From contig NZ_FOHX01000018.1 in NCBI RefSeq assembly GCF_900111685.1, positions 124,001-188,000 on the forward strand: 64,000 nucleotides of DNA. Reading direction: 5' to 3'. The position numbers were made by a program, and so were the translations under genes. Positions 1 to 7,388 of this stretch are shown here, in pieces. Origin of the DNA: Nonomuraea wenchangensis. GTDB lineage: Bacteria > Actinomycetota > Actinomycetes > Streptosporangiales > Streptosporangiaceae. The notes under the pieces are model-generated. The model was not told the origin of the DNA. It saw only the letters and a list, made by a program, of their open reading frames with translations, and ran no database searches. Numbering within the stretch: position 1 is the first letter of the stretch; each line of letters begins with the position of its first letter.

Positions 1-720
1 GGCCGGGGCGCCGTGCGCCAGGAACTGCTCGCGGAAGGCGTCGTCGGGGACGACGGTGCGGGTGAAGGGCCGTCCGGTGGCCCGGGACGCGATCTCGGCG
101 ACGGTGCCGAAGTCGAGCGCCGCCGCGCCGGTGAGCGGCGGGGTGGGCCCCTCGAAGCGGCCCTCCTCGGCGAGGATCGCGGCGGTGGCTTCGGCGAGGT
201 CGTCGTGCCCGGTCCAGGCGACGGGGCCGTCGGCGGGCAGGGCGATGTCGCCGGTGTGGCGAGCGGGCTCCAGGAACTGCAGGGCGCTGGCCGCGTAGAA
301 GCCGTTGCGCAGCGCGGTCCAGGGCAGACCGGTGGCGCGCAGCAGGTCCTCGGTACGGGCGTGGTCCCGGCATGCCTGGAAGCGGGAGTCGTGGGCGGCG
401 CCCATCTGGCTGGTGTAGAGGATGCGGCCGACGCCTGCCTTCACGGCGGCCTCGATGGCGGTGCGATGGCCGGTGACGCACTCCTCGCCGATGCGGTCGA
501 GGGAGACGAGGAGCACCTGTTCGGCCCCCTCGAAGGCAAGCACGAGTGAGTCGGGGTCGTCGAAGTCGCCCTGCCGGACACGGACGCCGCGGTCGGCGAG
601 GTCCTGGGCCTTGCGGGGATCGCGGACGCTGACGCCGACGCGGTCGGCGGGTACGCGCTCCAGCAGGCGTTCGACAGTGCGGCGGCCGAGCTTCCCGGTG
701 GCTCCGGTCACGATGATCAC
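1..720 (-). CDS. NmrA-like NAD(P)-binding reductase (QOR2-type SDR), C-terminus cut by window edge
   Basis: Atypical short-chain dehydrogenase of the NmrA/NAD(P)H:quinone oxidoreductase 2 type; such cytoplasmic proteins bind NAD(P) and either reduce quinones or act as redox sensors. The N-terminus has the dinucleotide motif TGATGKLG right after the first beta strand, then an acidic RQGDFDDP stretch, LLVS and YTSQMGA, all in the family's usual order. The start is GTG at 720 with GAGGAG a few bases upstream. About 240 residues are present; the family is near 285, so roughly the last 45 are missing. It is divergent from a TetR gene across 88 bp that hold a long palindrome, so the TetR very likely controls it. 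The natural substrate cannot be told from sequence. Confidence 0.85.
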   Translation of the reverse strand, partial: MIIVTGATGKLGRRTVERLLERVPADRVGVSVRDPRKAQDLADRGVRVRQGDFDDPDSLVLAFEGAEQVLLVSLDRIGEECVTGHRTAIEAAVKAGVGRILYTSQMGAAHDSRFQACRDHARTEDLLRATGLPWTALRNGFYAASALQFLEPARHTGDIALPADGPVAWTGHDDLAEATAAILAEEGRFEGPTPPLTGAAALDFGTVAEIASRATGRPFTRTVVPDDAFREQFLAHGAPA

Positions 721-730
721 GGTGTTCTCC

Positions 731-784
731 TCACGGTGTTTCCAGTGGAATCACCGTGACGTTAACACTGGAATATCAGTGGAA
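731..784. promoter_or_regulatory. Divergent operator region: long palindrome plus repeated CASTGGAA boxes
   Basis: Positions 731-759 form an almost perfect palindrome centred on 745: outer arms TCACGGTG (731-738) and CACCGTGA (752-759), inner arms TTCCA (740-744) and TGGAA (746-750), with one mismatched pair (739/751). Two further CASTGGAA boxes follow at 766-773 and 777-784 and are themselves arranged as CACTG-N6-CAGTG. This is typical of a TetR operator between divergent genes. The palindrome lies 11 bp from the reductase GTG start, so binding should block its expression. Confidence 0.7.
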
Positions 785-808
785 CCAAATCCTCGATATC
801 GTTGGTTC

Positions 809-1540
809 ATGGCTACCCGCGACACCACCGACAGCCCCCGTCGCCGCATCGTCGAAGCGGCCGTCGAGCTCCTGGAGAGCGGCGGCCCTGACGCGGTGAG
901 CACCCGCGCGGTCGCCGCCGCCGCCGGCATGCAACCCCCGGCGATCTACCGCCTCTTCGGCGACAAGGAAGGGCTCCTGGAGGCCGTCGCCGAGCACGGC
1001 TACGCCCAGTTCCTGGAGAGCAAACGCGCACTGCTCGACCCCGAACCGCAGGACGCGGTGGAGGACCTGCGCCGCGGCTGGGACACGGTCGTGGAGTTCG
1101 GCATCTCCCGCCCCGAACTGTTCGCGGTGATGAACAGGGCCACCAGCCGGGGCGCGGACCTGGCACACCGCGCCGGCCTGGAGATCCTCCACGGCCGGGT
1201 GCGCCGGCTGGCGGCCGGGGGATGGCTACGGGTCGACGAGGACCTGGCCGCCCAGATCATCCAGGCCACCGGCCGAGGCGCGGTCATCACCTGGCACTCC
1301 ACCCCGCCGGAACGCCGCAACCCGGCGCTGCTGACCGTCCTGCGCGAGGCCATGATCGCCGCCATCACCCGCATCGAACCGACGGTCCCCGCCACGGAGA
1401 CCGGCCCCGCCGCGGCGGCCCGCGCGCTACGCGCCGCCCTCCCCGACGAGGCCGACGTCCTGAGCGACGCCGAGCAGCACCTGCTGCGCGAATGGCTCAC
1501 CCGCCTGGCAGCGGACGGCCGCGCGCCGCGTCGAGGTTGA
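809..1540 (+). CDS. TetR/AcrR family transcriptional regulator
   Basis: 243-residue TetR-type repressor. The N-terminal helix-turn-helix is clear (RRRIVEAAVELLESGG, then TRAVAAAAGMQPPAIYRLFG at about residues 33-52), followed by KEGLLEAVAEHGYAQFL leading into the variable ligand-binding helical domain. The ATG at 809 is chosen because the HTH begins about ten residues later; reading further upstream in frame only runs antisense through the neighbouring reductase. No strong ribosome binding site precedes it, so translation may be leaderless. It is divergent from the NmrA-like reductase and shares the operator region with it; autoregulation and control of the reductase are inferred. The inducer is unknown. 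Confidence 0.88.
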   Translation: MATRDTTDSPRRRIVEAAVELLESGGPDAVSTRAVAAAAGMQPPAIYRLFGDKEGLLEAVAEHGYAQFLESKRALLDPEPQDAVEDLRRGWDTVVEFGISRPELFAVMNRATSRGADLAHRAGLEILHGRVRRLAAGGWLRVDEDLAAQIIQATGRGAVITWHSTPPERRNPALLTVLREAMIAAITRIEPTVPATETGPAAAARALRAALPDEADVLSDAEQHLLREWLTRLAADGRAPRRG

Positions 1541-1555
1541 CGTACCGCGCAGCCG

Positions 1556-1590
1556 AGCCCGGCCCTGCGCGCCCGGTCGAGGCCGGGGCT
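1556..1590 (+). terminator. GC-rich hairpin downstream of the TetR gene
   Basis: AGCCCGGCC at 1556-1564 can pair with GGCCGGGGCT at 1581-1590 with one bulged base, leaving a loop of 16. It lies 15 bp after the TetR stop codon. There is no T-tract, which is usual for actinomycete terminators, so this is only a candidate. Confidence 0.35.
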
Positions 1591-1825
1591 CCTGCCGCTC
1601 ACCACCGACGCCGGCAGGAGAGGGCCGCGCCGTGAACGTTTCATGGAACGCCGCCGCGCGCCCGTAACCGGTTCATGCCTGGTGGGAGCGTCCCGGCGGG
1701 CCGGCGCGGGCCGTCACAGGCGGGGGCGGGCGCTTGACGGATGCCGCCGCGAGGTATTTGCTCCGCCAGACACCACCACCACCCCAGCAGCCCTCACGTA
1801 AGGAGCGCCGCATTGGGCGGCGAAA

Positions 1826-1839
1826 TGTTAGCGCTAACA
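1826..1839. promoter_or_regulatory. LacI-family operator upstream of the SGNH esterase
   Basis: TGTTAGCGCTAACA is a perfect 14-bp palindrome with the central CG step typical of LacI-family operators in actinomycete polysaccharide-use genes. It lies 18 bp upstream of the TTG start of the secreted esterase. No LacI gene is adjacent; the only one in the window is at 13703-14776. Confidence 0.7.
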
Positions 1840-1857
1840 ACATGTCAGGAGGTCCCC

Positions 1858-3012
1858 TTGACCCCAATCGATTCGCCCCCCGCCCGTACGGCGGGCCCAC
1901 GCGCCTGGAGACGCCGCTGCGCCGCCGCGCTCTCGGCACTGGCGCTCGTCGTGGCCGCCATGGCTACGGGGACGGGGACTGCCGCCGCCGAGTCCAACGG
2001 CGGGACGCGGGTCATGCCGCTCGGCGACTCGATCACCGAGGGCACGCAGGTGCCGGGCGGGTACCGGATCGGGCTGTGGCAGCGCCTGCTCGGCGGCCGG
2101 TACACGGTTGACTTCGTCGGCTCGCAGTTCAACGGGCCCGCCGGCCTGGGCGACCACGACCACGAGGGCCATCCGGGCTGGCGGATCGACCAGATCGACG
2201 CGAACATCGCCGGCTGGCTGCGCTCGTACACGCCGCGCACGGTGCTGCTGCACCTCGGCACCAACGACGTCCTGCAGAACTACAACGTGGCCGGTGCGCC
2301 GCAACGGCTGTCCACGCTGATCGACCACGTCACCGCGGGCGCGCCGAACGCGGACGTCTTCGTCGCGACGATCATTCCGCTGTCCAACGCCGGCCAGGAG
2401 TCGGCCGCCCGCACCTTCAACGCGGCGATCCCCGGCATCGTCCAGAGCAAGGTGAGCGCCGGCAAGCGCGTCCACCTGGTCGACATGCACAGCAAGCTCA
2501 CCACCGCCGACCTGATCGACGGCATCCATCCCACCGCCGGCGGCTACGACAAGATGGCCGCCGCCTGGTACGCCGCGCTGCAGTCGGTGTCCGGCAGCAT
2601 CGGCGAGCCCGGCGCCCCCGGCTCCACGGCCGGCGCGATCAGGGGCGTGGGCTCGGGCCGCTGCCTCGACGTGTCCGGCGCCGCGCAGACGAACGGCACG
2701 CCCGTGCAGATCTACGACTGCAACGGCCAGGCCAACCAGCGCTGGGAGGCCACCGGTGCGGCCGAGCTGCGGGTCTACGGCGGCAAGTGCCTGGACGTGT
2801 CCGGCCGCGGCACCGCCGACGGCACCCAGGTGGTGATCTGGGACTGCAACGGCCAGAACAACCAGCAGTGGCGCTTCAACGCCGACGGCAGCATCACCGC
2901 GATCGGCGCGAACAAGTGCCTGGACGTGCCCAACTACTCCACCGCCAACGGCGTCAGGCTCCAGATCTGGTCCTGCAACGGCGCCGCCAACCAGCGCTGG
3001 ACCCGCACCTGA
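1858..3012 (+). CDS. Secreted SGNH/GDSL esterase with C-terminal ricin-type (CBM13) lectin domain
   Basis: Extracellular SGNH-fold esterase. TTG at 1858 is chosen as start because AGGAGG (1847-1852) lies 5 bp before it and the reading then opens with a signal peptide (RAWRRRC, a hydrophobic ALSALALVVAAMA core, cleavage near TAAAES). Block I is PLGDSITEG with Ser58 as nucleophile, block III is LGTND, and block V is DGIHPTAGGY with the Asp-His pair. After a Gly/Ala/Pro linker comes a beta-trefoil carbohydrate-binding module of about 130 residues with three QxW-type repeats (NQRWEA, NQQWRF, NQRWTR). The combination suggests removal of acetyl or other ester groups from plant polysaccharide. A LacI-type operator overlaps the promoter, which implies induction by sugar. 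Confidence 0.9.
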   Translation: MTPIDSPPARTAGPRAWRRRCAAALSALALVVAAMATGTGTAAAESNGGTRVMPLGDSITEGTQVPGGYRIGLWQRLLGGRYTVDFVGSQFNGPAGLGDHDHEGHPGWRIDQIDANIAGWLRSYTPRTVLLHLGTNDVLQNYNVAGAPQRLSTLIDHVTAGAPNADVFVATIIPLSNAGQESAARTFNAAIPGIVQSKVSAGKRVHLVDMHSKLTTADLIDGIHPTAGGYDKMAAAWYAALQSVSGSIGEPGAPGSTAGAIRGVGSGRCLDVSGAAQTNGTPVQIYDCNGQANQRWEATGAAELRVYGGKCLDVSGRGTADGTQVVIWDCNGQNNQQWRFNADGSITAIGANKCLDVPNYSTANGVRLQIWSCNGAANQRWTRT

Positions 3013-3024
3013 CCGCTTGACGCA

Positions 3025-3075
3025 ATCGGACCGTGGTCCATATAGTTCTCGCAACTAAGCGGACCACGGTCCGAT
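3025..3075. promoter_or_regulatory. Paired palindromic operators upstream of the azoreductase operon
   Basis: ATCGGACCGTGGTCC at 3025-3039 and its exact reverse complement at 3061-3075 form a 15-bp inverted repeat with a 21-bp spacer. Each arm contains its own palindrome, GGACC-NN-GGTCC. The same pattern, as GGACTGTAGTCC, occurs at 5785-5796 in front of a TetR gene. The region between the arms is where the promoter should lie. Confidence 0.75.
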
Positions 3076-3098
3076 ACTGTCGAGAAAGAGGTGCTCCC

Positions 3099-3725
3099 GT
3101 GCCGAAGCTCCTGCACATCTCCGCCTCGCCGCGCGGCGAGGACTCCGATTCGCTGCGCATCGCCCGCACGTTCACGGACGCCTACCGCGACGCCCACGGG
3201 GGCGACGAGATCGAGCACTGGGACCTGTGGGAAGGCTCCCTGCCGGACTTCGCCGCCGGCGCGCGCGCCAAGATGACCGTCTTCGGCGGCGGCCAGCCGC
3301 AGGGCGAGGAGGCCGCGGCGTGGGCCGCCGCCCGGCGCGTGTTCGAGCGCTTCGCCTCCGCCGAGCGGCTGCTGTTCAGCGTCCCGATGTGGAACGGGTC
3401 GGTGCCGTACGTGCTCAAGCAGCTCATCGACGTCGTCAGCCAGCCCGGCTGGATCTTCGGCGTCGACCCGGAGAAGGGCTACAGCCACCTGCTGGAGGGG
3501 CGCGGCACCCGCGTCGCCGTCGTCTACACCAGCGCCGTGTGGGGGCCGGGGCTCGGCCCGGAGTTCGGCAGCGACTTTCAGTCCACGTACTTCACCGACT
3601 GGCTGCGCTGGACCGGCCTCACCGACATCAGCGAGATCCGCTTCCACCCCACGCTCACCGGCGACCGCGACGAGACGCTCCGGCAGGCCGAGGCGCACGC
3701 CCGAGAGCTGGCCAAGAGCTTCTGA
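3099..3725 (+). CDS. FMN-dependent NADH:quinone/azo reductase, flavodoxin-like fold
   Basis: 208-residue AzoR-type flavoprotein that would pass electrons from NAD(P)H to quinones or azo compounds through bound FMN in the cytoplasm. The N-terminal phosphate-binding loop is SASPRGEDSDS directly after strand beta-1, followed by the family's FSVPMWNGSVPYVLKQLIDVV segment around residues 91-111 and a C-terminal Rossmann-like half. GTG at 3099 is preferred because the conserved KLLHISAS strand begins at once and AAAGAGG lies 8 bp upstream. It is the first gene of a three-gene set with one-base or four-base overlaps. Two strong palindromes precede it, so a TetR-type repressor probably silences the operon until a quinone or electrophile arrives. 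Confidence 0.88.
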   Translation: MPKLLHISASPRGEDSDSLRIARTFTDAYRDAHGGDEIEHWDLWEGSLPDFAAGARAKMTVFGGGQPQGEEAAAWAAARRVFERFASAERLLFSVPMWNGSVPYVLKQLIDVVSQPGWIFGVDPEKGYSHLLEGRGTRVAVVYTSAVWGPGLGPEFGSDFQSTYFTDWLRWTGLTDISEIRFHPTLTGDRDETLRQAEAHARELAKSF

Positions 3726-4207
3726 TGGCTCTCGGCGAGCAGGGGCTGCGGCTGATCCGCCGCTACGGCGCCGCCGAGCACTGGCTGGCGATCCTGGTGA
3801 CCACGCGCGCCGACGGCGAGCCGTCCGTGAGCGTGGTCAACGCGGGCGTGCTGCCGCACCCGGTCAGCGGAGAGACGGTGGTCGCGTTCGTGGCGCGCGG
3901 CGGCACGGCCAAGCTCGCGAACCTGCGCGCCCTGCCACGGGCCACGCTCGCGTTCCGGTCGGGCTGGGAGTGGGCGGCGGTCCGCGGGCCGGTCGAGCTG
4001 GCCGGCCCGGACGACCCGCTGCCCGGCCTCGGCCCTGCCGCGCTGCCCGCGCTGCTGCGCGACATCTATCATGCGGCCGGGGGCGAGCATCCTGACCTCG
4101 GCGCGTACGACCGGGCGATGGCCGCCGAGCGCCGGGCCGCCGTCCTGCTGCGCCCGGAGCGCTTCACCACCAACCCGCCGGGCACCGAGCACGAGGAGCA
4201 CACATGA
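3725..4207 (+). CDS. Pyridoxamine-5'-phosphate-oxidase-fold / F420-dependent reductase-like protein
   Basis: 160-residue split-barrel flavin/F420-binding protein. The pattern HWLAILVTTRADGEPSVSVVNAG, then VAFVARGGTAKLANLRALPRATLAFRS read in short pieces, matches actinobacterial PPOX-class F420-dependent proteins: a first strand ending in a DG turn, then a KLANLR helix that contacts cofactor. The ATG shares its A with the azoreductase stop (TGATG), so the two are translationally coupled. Its stop overlaps the next start by four bases (ATGA). The family includes F420H2-dependent reductases of aldehydes, quinones and biliverdin; the substrate here is unknown. The setting suggests detoxification of redox-active compounds. 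Confidence 0.78.
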   Translation: MALGEQGLRLIRRYGAAEHWLAILVTTRADGEPSVSVVNAGVLPHPVSGETVVAFVARGGTAKLANLRALPRATLAFRSGWEWAAVRGPVELAGPDDPLPGLGPAALPALLRDIYHAAGGEHPDLGAYDRAMAAERRAAVLLRPERFTTNPPGTEHEEHT

Positions 4208-4908
4208 CGGACAACCTCGACCCCGCCGCGCCGCCGGTCGCGGCGGGCACCATCCAGGTCTGGTCCGACCTGCTGTGCCCGTTCGCCTACGTCGGGCTGA
4301 TCTGGCTGCGCCGGGCCCGCGCACGGCTCGGGCTCGACGGCCGGGTCAGGGTCGAGCACCGAAGTTTTCCCCTCGAACTATTCAACGGCCCGCACCCTCG
4401 GCGCGGCACCGACACCGAGGCCGTCGGGCTCGGGCAGATCGAGCCCGACGCGAACTTCCGCGTCTGGACCGCCCCCGACGACCTCTACCCCCACACCGTG
4501 CTCCTGGCCGCCGAGGCCGTGCACGCCGCGAGCGCGCAGAGCCTCGAGGCGGGGGAGGAGCTGGACCTCGCGCTGCGCCAGGCGTTCTGGACGCACTCCC
4601 GATCGATCAGCCACCGCCAGGTCATCCTGGACGTCGCCGCCGGGGTGCCGGGCGGGGGCGTGGACGTGGCCGCGCTGCGCGGCGCCCTCGATGACGGCCG
4701 CCACCGCGCCGACGTCGTGCGGGACTTCGCGATCTCCGGCACCGACGCGATCACCGGCAGCCCCACGCTGCGCTTCGCCGACGGGACGAGCACGCACAAT
4801 CCCGGCATCAGCGTCTCCTGGCAGGGGCCGTGGGCGGCCGGCTTCCCCGTCGTGGACTCCTTCGACCCCGGTGCCTACGACGACCTGCTTAAGCGCGCGG
4901 CTCGGTGA
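4204..4908 (+). CDS. DsbA-family thioredoxin-fold oxidoreductase (FrnE-like) with a single active-site cysteine
   Basis: 234-residue protein of the DSBA-like thioredoxin superfamily. The first strand and active site read WSDLLCPFAYVG, where FrnE-like proteins usually have CPWC; the second cysteine is alanine here, so disulfide exchange would need another partner, as in DSBA-fold isomerases and kappa-class GSTs. The helical insert and the C-terminal ITGSPTLRFADG segment (cis-Pro loop) are intact. There is no signal peptide, so it acts in the cytoplasm. It is third in a tightly overlapping redox operon behind an azoreductase and a PPOX-fold protein, and is followed by a decayed MBL gene whose GTG overlaps this stop. 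A mycothiol- or bacillithiol-type conjugation role is possible but not shown. Confidence 0.8.
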   Translation: MTDNLDPAAPPVAAGTIQVWSDLLCPFAYVGLIWLRRARARLGLDGRVRVEHRSFPLELFNGPHPRRGTDTEAVGLGQIEPDANFRVWTAPDDLYPHTVLLAAEAVHAASAQSLEAGEELDLALRQAFWTHSRSISHRQVILDVAAGVPGGGVDVAALRGALDDGRHRADVVRDFAISGTDAITGSPTLRFADGTSTHNPGISVSWQGPWAAGFPVVDSFDPGAYDDLLKRAAR

Positions 4909-5150
4909 GCGGCGGGCTGGTGCTCAAACGGGTGGTGGTGGGGGTGCTGCACGCCCCCGGGCACACGCCCGGCGGCGTGTCGCCGGGCGTTGACGGGCAC
5001 CTGCTCACCGCTGTTCCCTGGCGGCCCGGGCCTCGCCGGGCCGCCGTTGCCGGACCTCCCGACGATCATCCGGTCCGTACGCCGGCTGCTGGACCTGCCG
5101 GGGACGGCCCGCGTCCACCCCGGCCACGGCCCTGACACGACGGGACGCGG
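4905..5150 (+). pseudogene. Remnant of an MBL-fold (metallo-beta-lactamase-like) hydrolase
   Basis: GTG at 4905 overlaps the stop of the DsbA-like gene (GTGA) and opens a reading that matches the middle and end of an MBL-fold hydrolase: HAPGHTPGGVS, then DGHLLT. Near 5010 the frame is lost; the adjoining frame continues with LFPGGPGLAG, DLPTIIRSVRRLL and finally VHPGHGPDTT, which are the family's last blocks. The GDT between HLLT and LFPGG and the whole HxHxDH N-terminal half are missing. It is therefore a fragment with a deletion and frameshift, and was probably the fourth gene of the redox operon. Confidence 0.65.
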
Positions 5151-5160
5151 CGGAACGCCC

Positions 5161-5763
5161 TCACCTGGAATCGTGGGCCACCCGCGGCTGGTGAGAGACC
5201 GACTCCACCAGGCAGGTGACGGCGGCGGCGGCGCGGCCGGCGCCGTACTCGGCCCGCAGGACCCCCGCCACCTCCGCGCTCACGGCCGCCAGGAGGGCGT
5301 GGGACAGCGGCTCGGCGTCGGCGTCCGGACGGGCCTCGGCCAGCAGGATGGCGACGTGGCGGTGCCAGAACCGGTAGGCGCCGATGCGGAACCTGGCGCC
5401 GGGGCTGGCGGTCTCGGACATCCTGACCAGGTCCAGGTGCCCGAGCACGTACTCCAGGTAGCCGGCGAAGAAGGCGGCCAGCCGGTCGCGGGCGGGCGCG
5501 CCCGGCCCCAGCGGCGGCGGGCCGGACAGGATGTGTTGCTGCAGGTCGCGTTCGCGCTCGTCGAGCAGCGCCGCCGCAAGACCCGACTTGTCGCCGAAGC
5601 GGCGGAAGAGCGTGCCCTTGCCCACCCCGGCCGCCGCGGCGACCGCGTCCATGGAGACCGACTCCACGCCCTTCTCGGCGAACAGCCTGGCCGCGGCGGC
5701 CAGCACCTTACGCCGGTTGCGAGCCGCGTCCGCGCGCTCCTTGGGCGGCCGCGCGCCCAGCAT
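5161..5763 (-). CDS. TetR family regulator, probable repressor of the azoreductase operon
   Basis: 200-residue TetR-type protein: helix KERADAARNRRKVLAAAARL, HTH SMDAVAAAAGVGKGTLFRRFG, then KSGLAAALL and a mostly helical effector domain. I prefer the ATG at 5763: GGAGGA lies 7 bases upstream, whereas longer starts (5778, 5820) would put the operator-like palindrome at 5785-5796 inside coding sequence. That palindrome (GGACTGTAGTCC) has the same GGACY-NN-RGTCC pattern as the two operators in front of the azoreductase gene, which is strong circumstantial evidence that this protein autoregulates and represses the 3099-4908 operon. It is encoded convergently to that operon. Confidence 0.87.
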   Translation of the reverse strand: MLGARPPKERADAARNRRKVLAAAARLFAEKGVESVSMDAVAAAAGVGKGTLFRRFGDKSGLAAALLDERERDLQQHILSGPPPLGPGAPARDRLAAFFAGYLEYVLGHLDLVRMSETASPGARFRIGAYRFWHRHVAILLAEARPDADAEPLSHALLAAVSAEVAGVLRAEYGAGRAAAAVTCLVESVSHQPRVAHDSR

Positions 5764-5784
5764 CTCCAGCTCCTCCATGTAAGC

Positions 5785-5796
5785 GGACTGTAGTCC
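5785..5796. promoter_or_regulatory. Autoregulatory operator of the TetR gene
   Basis: GGACTGTAGTCC is a palindrome (GGACT-GT-AGTCC) 22 bp upstream of the preferred TetR start. It matches the paired sites at 3025-3075 in arm sequence and in central spacing. Confidence 0.65.
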
Positions 5797-5853
5797 AATG
5801 CCTGCGGGATCCGCAGGCACGAGACGGTCACCGCCCTTGAGGCCGGGAGGAGT

Positions 5854-7119
5854 CTAGGAGGCGTTCTCAGCGGGGGCGTCCGCGTCGCCGCACAGTGCCT
5901 GCCGCTTCAAGGCCGACAGCGCGTCGTCGATGGGGTGGCGCTGCGGCCGGCCCGAGGAGTCCATGGTGTTCCACCGTGCGAGGTTCATCGCGACGGAGAT
6001 CCGGCGCTCGCCGTCGGCGCGGATCCAGGTCTCCGTCTGGGCGCCCCAGACCGTCCCGTCGTTGCCCCAGAAGGTGCCGCAGCCCGGAATCTCGAGAACG
6101 TGCAGGCCGAGGCCGTAGGAGATCTGCTGCCCGGACTGGCTGATGACCGGGCCGGTACGCTGCATCTGGGCCAGCGATGACGGCTTGACGATCCGGCCGT
6201 CGAGCAGCATGCCGAAGAAGCGGTTGAGATCCTCCACGGTCGACACCAGCGAGGCCCCCACCCCGGTCCAGGACATGTCATAGACGCTGTAGTCGCGCGG
6301 CGGGTCGATCAGGCCGAAGAACGCCTCGTACATGCGGGAATGCGGTCCCTCGATCCGCGGTCCGGTCGGGAACATGGTGTGCCGCAGGCCGGCGCGTTCG
6401 ATGACGTTGCGGGTGATGTACTTCTCGGCGGTGGTGCCGGTCACCTTCTCCAGGAGTTCACCGAGGATCAGGTAGTTGGTGTTGGCGTACACGCCTGGCG
6501 AGGCTCCGGGCGTGCCGACGGCGGGCGCCTTGAGTCCCATCTCGATCAGCTCGCGCGGGGTGAACCGCCTGAACCGGTTGTCGTCCAGACTCTTGGGCGA
6601 CATGTCCGGCAGGGAAGGAAACGGCTCGAGGGAAGGGAACGCATAACCGAGGTACTCCGGTATGCCGCTGGTGTGGTTGAGCAGCATCCGTACCGTGATC
6701 TGCTCGCCGCGTACGCCAGGCACCAGGCGCGGCAGATAGCGGCCGATGGGCGCGTCGAGCTCGACTCGACCCTTCTCGACCTGCTGCAGGACCGCGGCGG
6801 CGACGAATGTCTTGGCGAGGCTGCCGACGCGATGCAGCATGCCGGGCGCGACGGGACGGCCGGTCTTCAGGTCGGCGACCCCGGAGGCGCCGCGCCACGA
6901 CCGGCCGTGTGAGCGCACCTCGGCGAACAGCCCGGGCATGCCCGCGCGGTGGACGTCGTCCAGGGCGGACTTCAGCCGCGCGGGATCGACGCCGGTCACC
7001 GAGCTTGAGGCGCCGGCCGGCACGACCGCCGTCTCGCTGGAGGCGGGCGCCGCGGTCACCGTGCCCGCGCCGACCCCCAGCACGGCCGCGCTTGCCCATG
7101 CCATCAGTTGCATCTTCAT
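5854..7119 (-). CDS. Secreted serine hydrolase of the beta-lactamase class C / D,D-carboxypeptidase family
   Basis: 421-residue penicillin-binding-fold hydrolase. A signal peptide is visible (MKMQ, then hydrophobic AWASAAVLGVGAGTV and cleavage after TAAPA). The SxxK catalytic motif is SLAKTF at about residues 97-102; LLNHTSGI follows, and YANTNY supplies the YxN motif. The third motif near the C-terminus reads GNDGTVWG, where the family normally has HxG or KTG, as in many esterase/EstB-like and D-aminopeptidase-like members. Peptidoglycan D,D-carboxypeptidase or secreted esterase activity is likely; sequence does not separate the two. GAAGGGGCGAAC precedes the ATG. It stands alone on the minus strand with a palindrome at 7295-7308 in its leader. 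Confidence 0.88.
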   Translation of the reverse strand: MKMQLMAWASAAVLGVGAGTVTAAPASSETAVVPAGASSSVTGVDPARLKSALDDVHRAGMPGLFAEVRSHGRSWRGASGVADLKTGRPVAPGMLHRVGSLAKTFVAAAVLQQVEKGRVELDAPIGRYLPRLVPGVRGEQITVRMLLNHTSGIPEYLGYAFPSLEPFPSLPDMSPKSLDDNRFRRFTPRELIEMGLKAPAVGTPGASPGVYANTNYLILGELLEKVTGTTAEKYITRNVIERAGLRHTMFPTGPRIEGPHSRMYEAFFGLIDPPRDYSVYDMSWTGVGASLVSTVEDLNRFFGMLLDGRIVKPSSLAQMQRTGPVISQSGQQISYGLGLHVLEIPGCGTFWGNDGTVWGAQTETWIRADGERRISVAMNLARWNTMDSSGRPQRHPIDDALSALKRQALCGDADAPAENAS

Positions 7120-7294
7120 GCCGTTCGCCCCTTCGTTGTCGATGAATGCGAGCGTGCTTCCCGCGGCCCGGACGCGGGCCTGGCCCGTGGGGAACCATCG
7201 TGGCCCGCGGCCCGGTCAGAGGTCGTCCTGCCTCGGAAGACACCTCCGCCCGGCACCCGGGATGCAGGACTCTGCAGGCACTACATCGTGAGAA

Positions 7295-7308
7295 GTAGCG
7301 GTCGCTAC
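7295..7308. promoter_or_regulatory. Palindrome in the leader of the serine hydrolase gene
   Basis: GTAGCGGTCGCTAC is a palindrome with 6-bp arms (GTAGCG and CGCTAC) around a GT centre, about 175 bp upstream of the hydrolase start, within the 269-bp gap between that gene and the TetR gene at 7389. Nothing else in this gap looks functional. A regulator site is likely; which regulator uses it is unknown. Confidence 0.4.
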
Positions 7309-7388
7309 CGTGTCGATCACGGTCGTACGGGTTCGGGCCCGGAAGGGTGGCCAGCGGCAGGCGACGTCGTCGGCGATCTCCTGCGGCG

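Noticed and set aside
1734..1760. TTGACG...TATTTG as promoter of the esterase
   Set aside because: The spacing is only 15 bp and the -10 match is poor; the operator lies well downstream, so the true promoter cannot be assigned.
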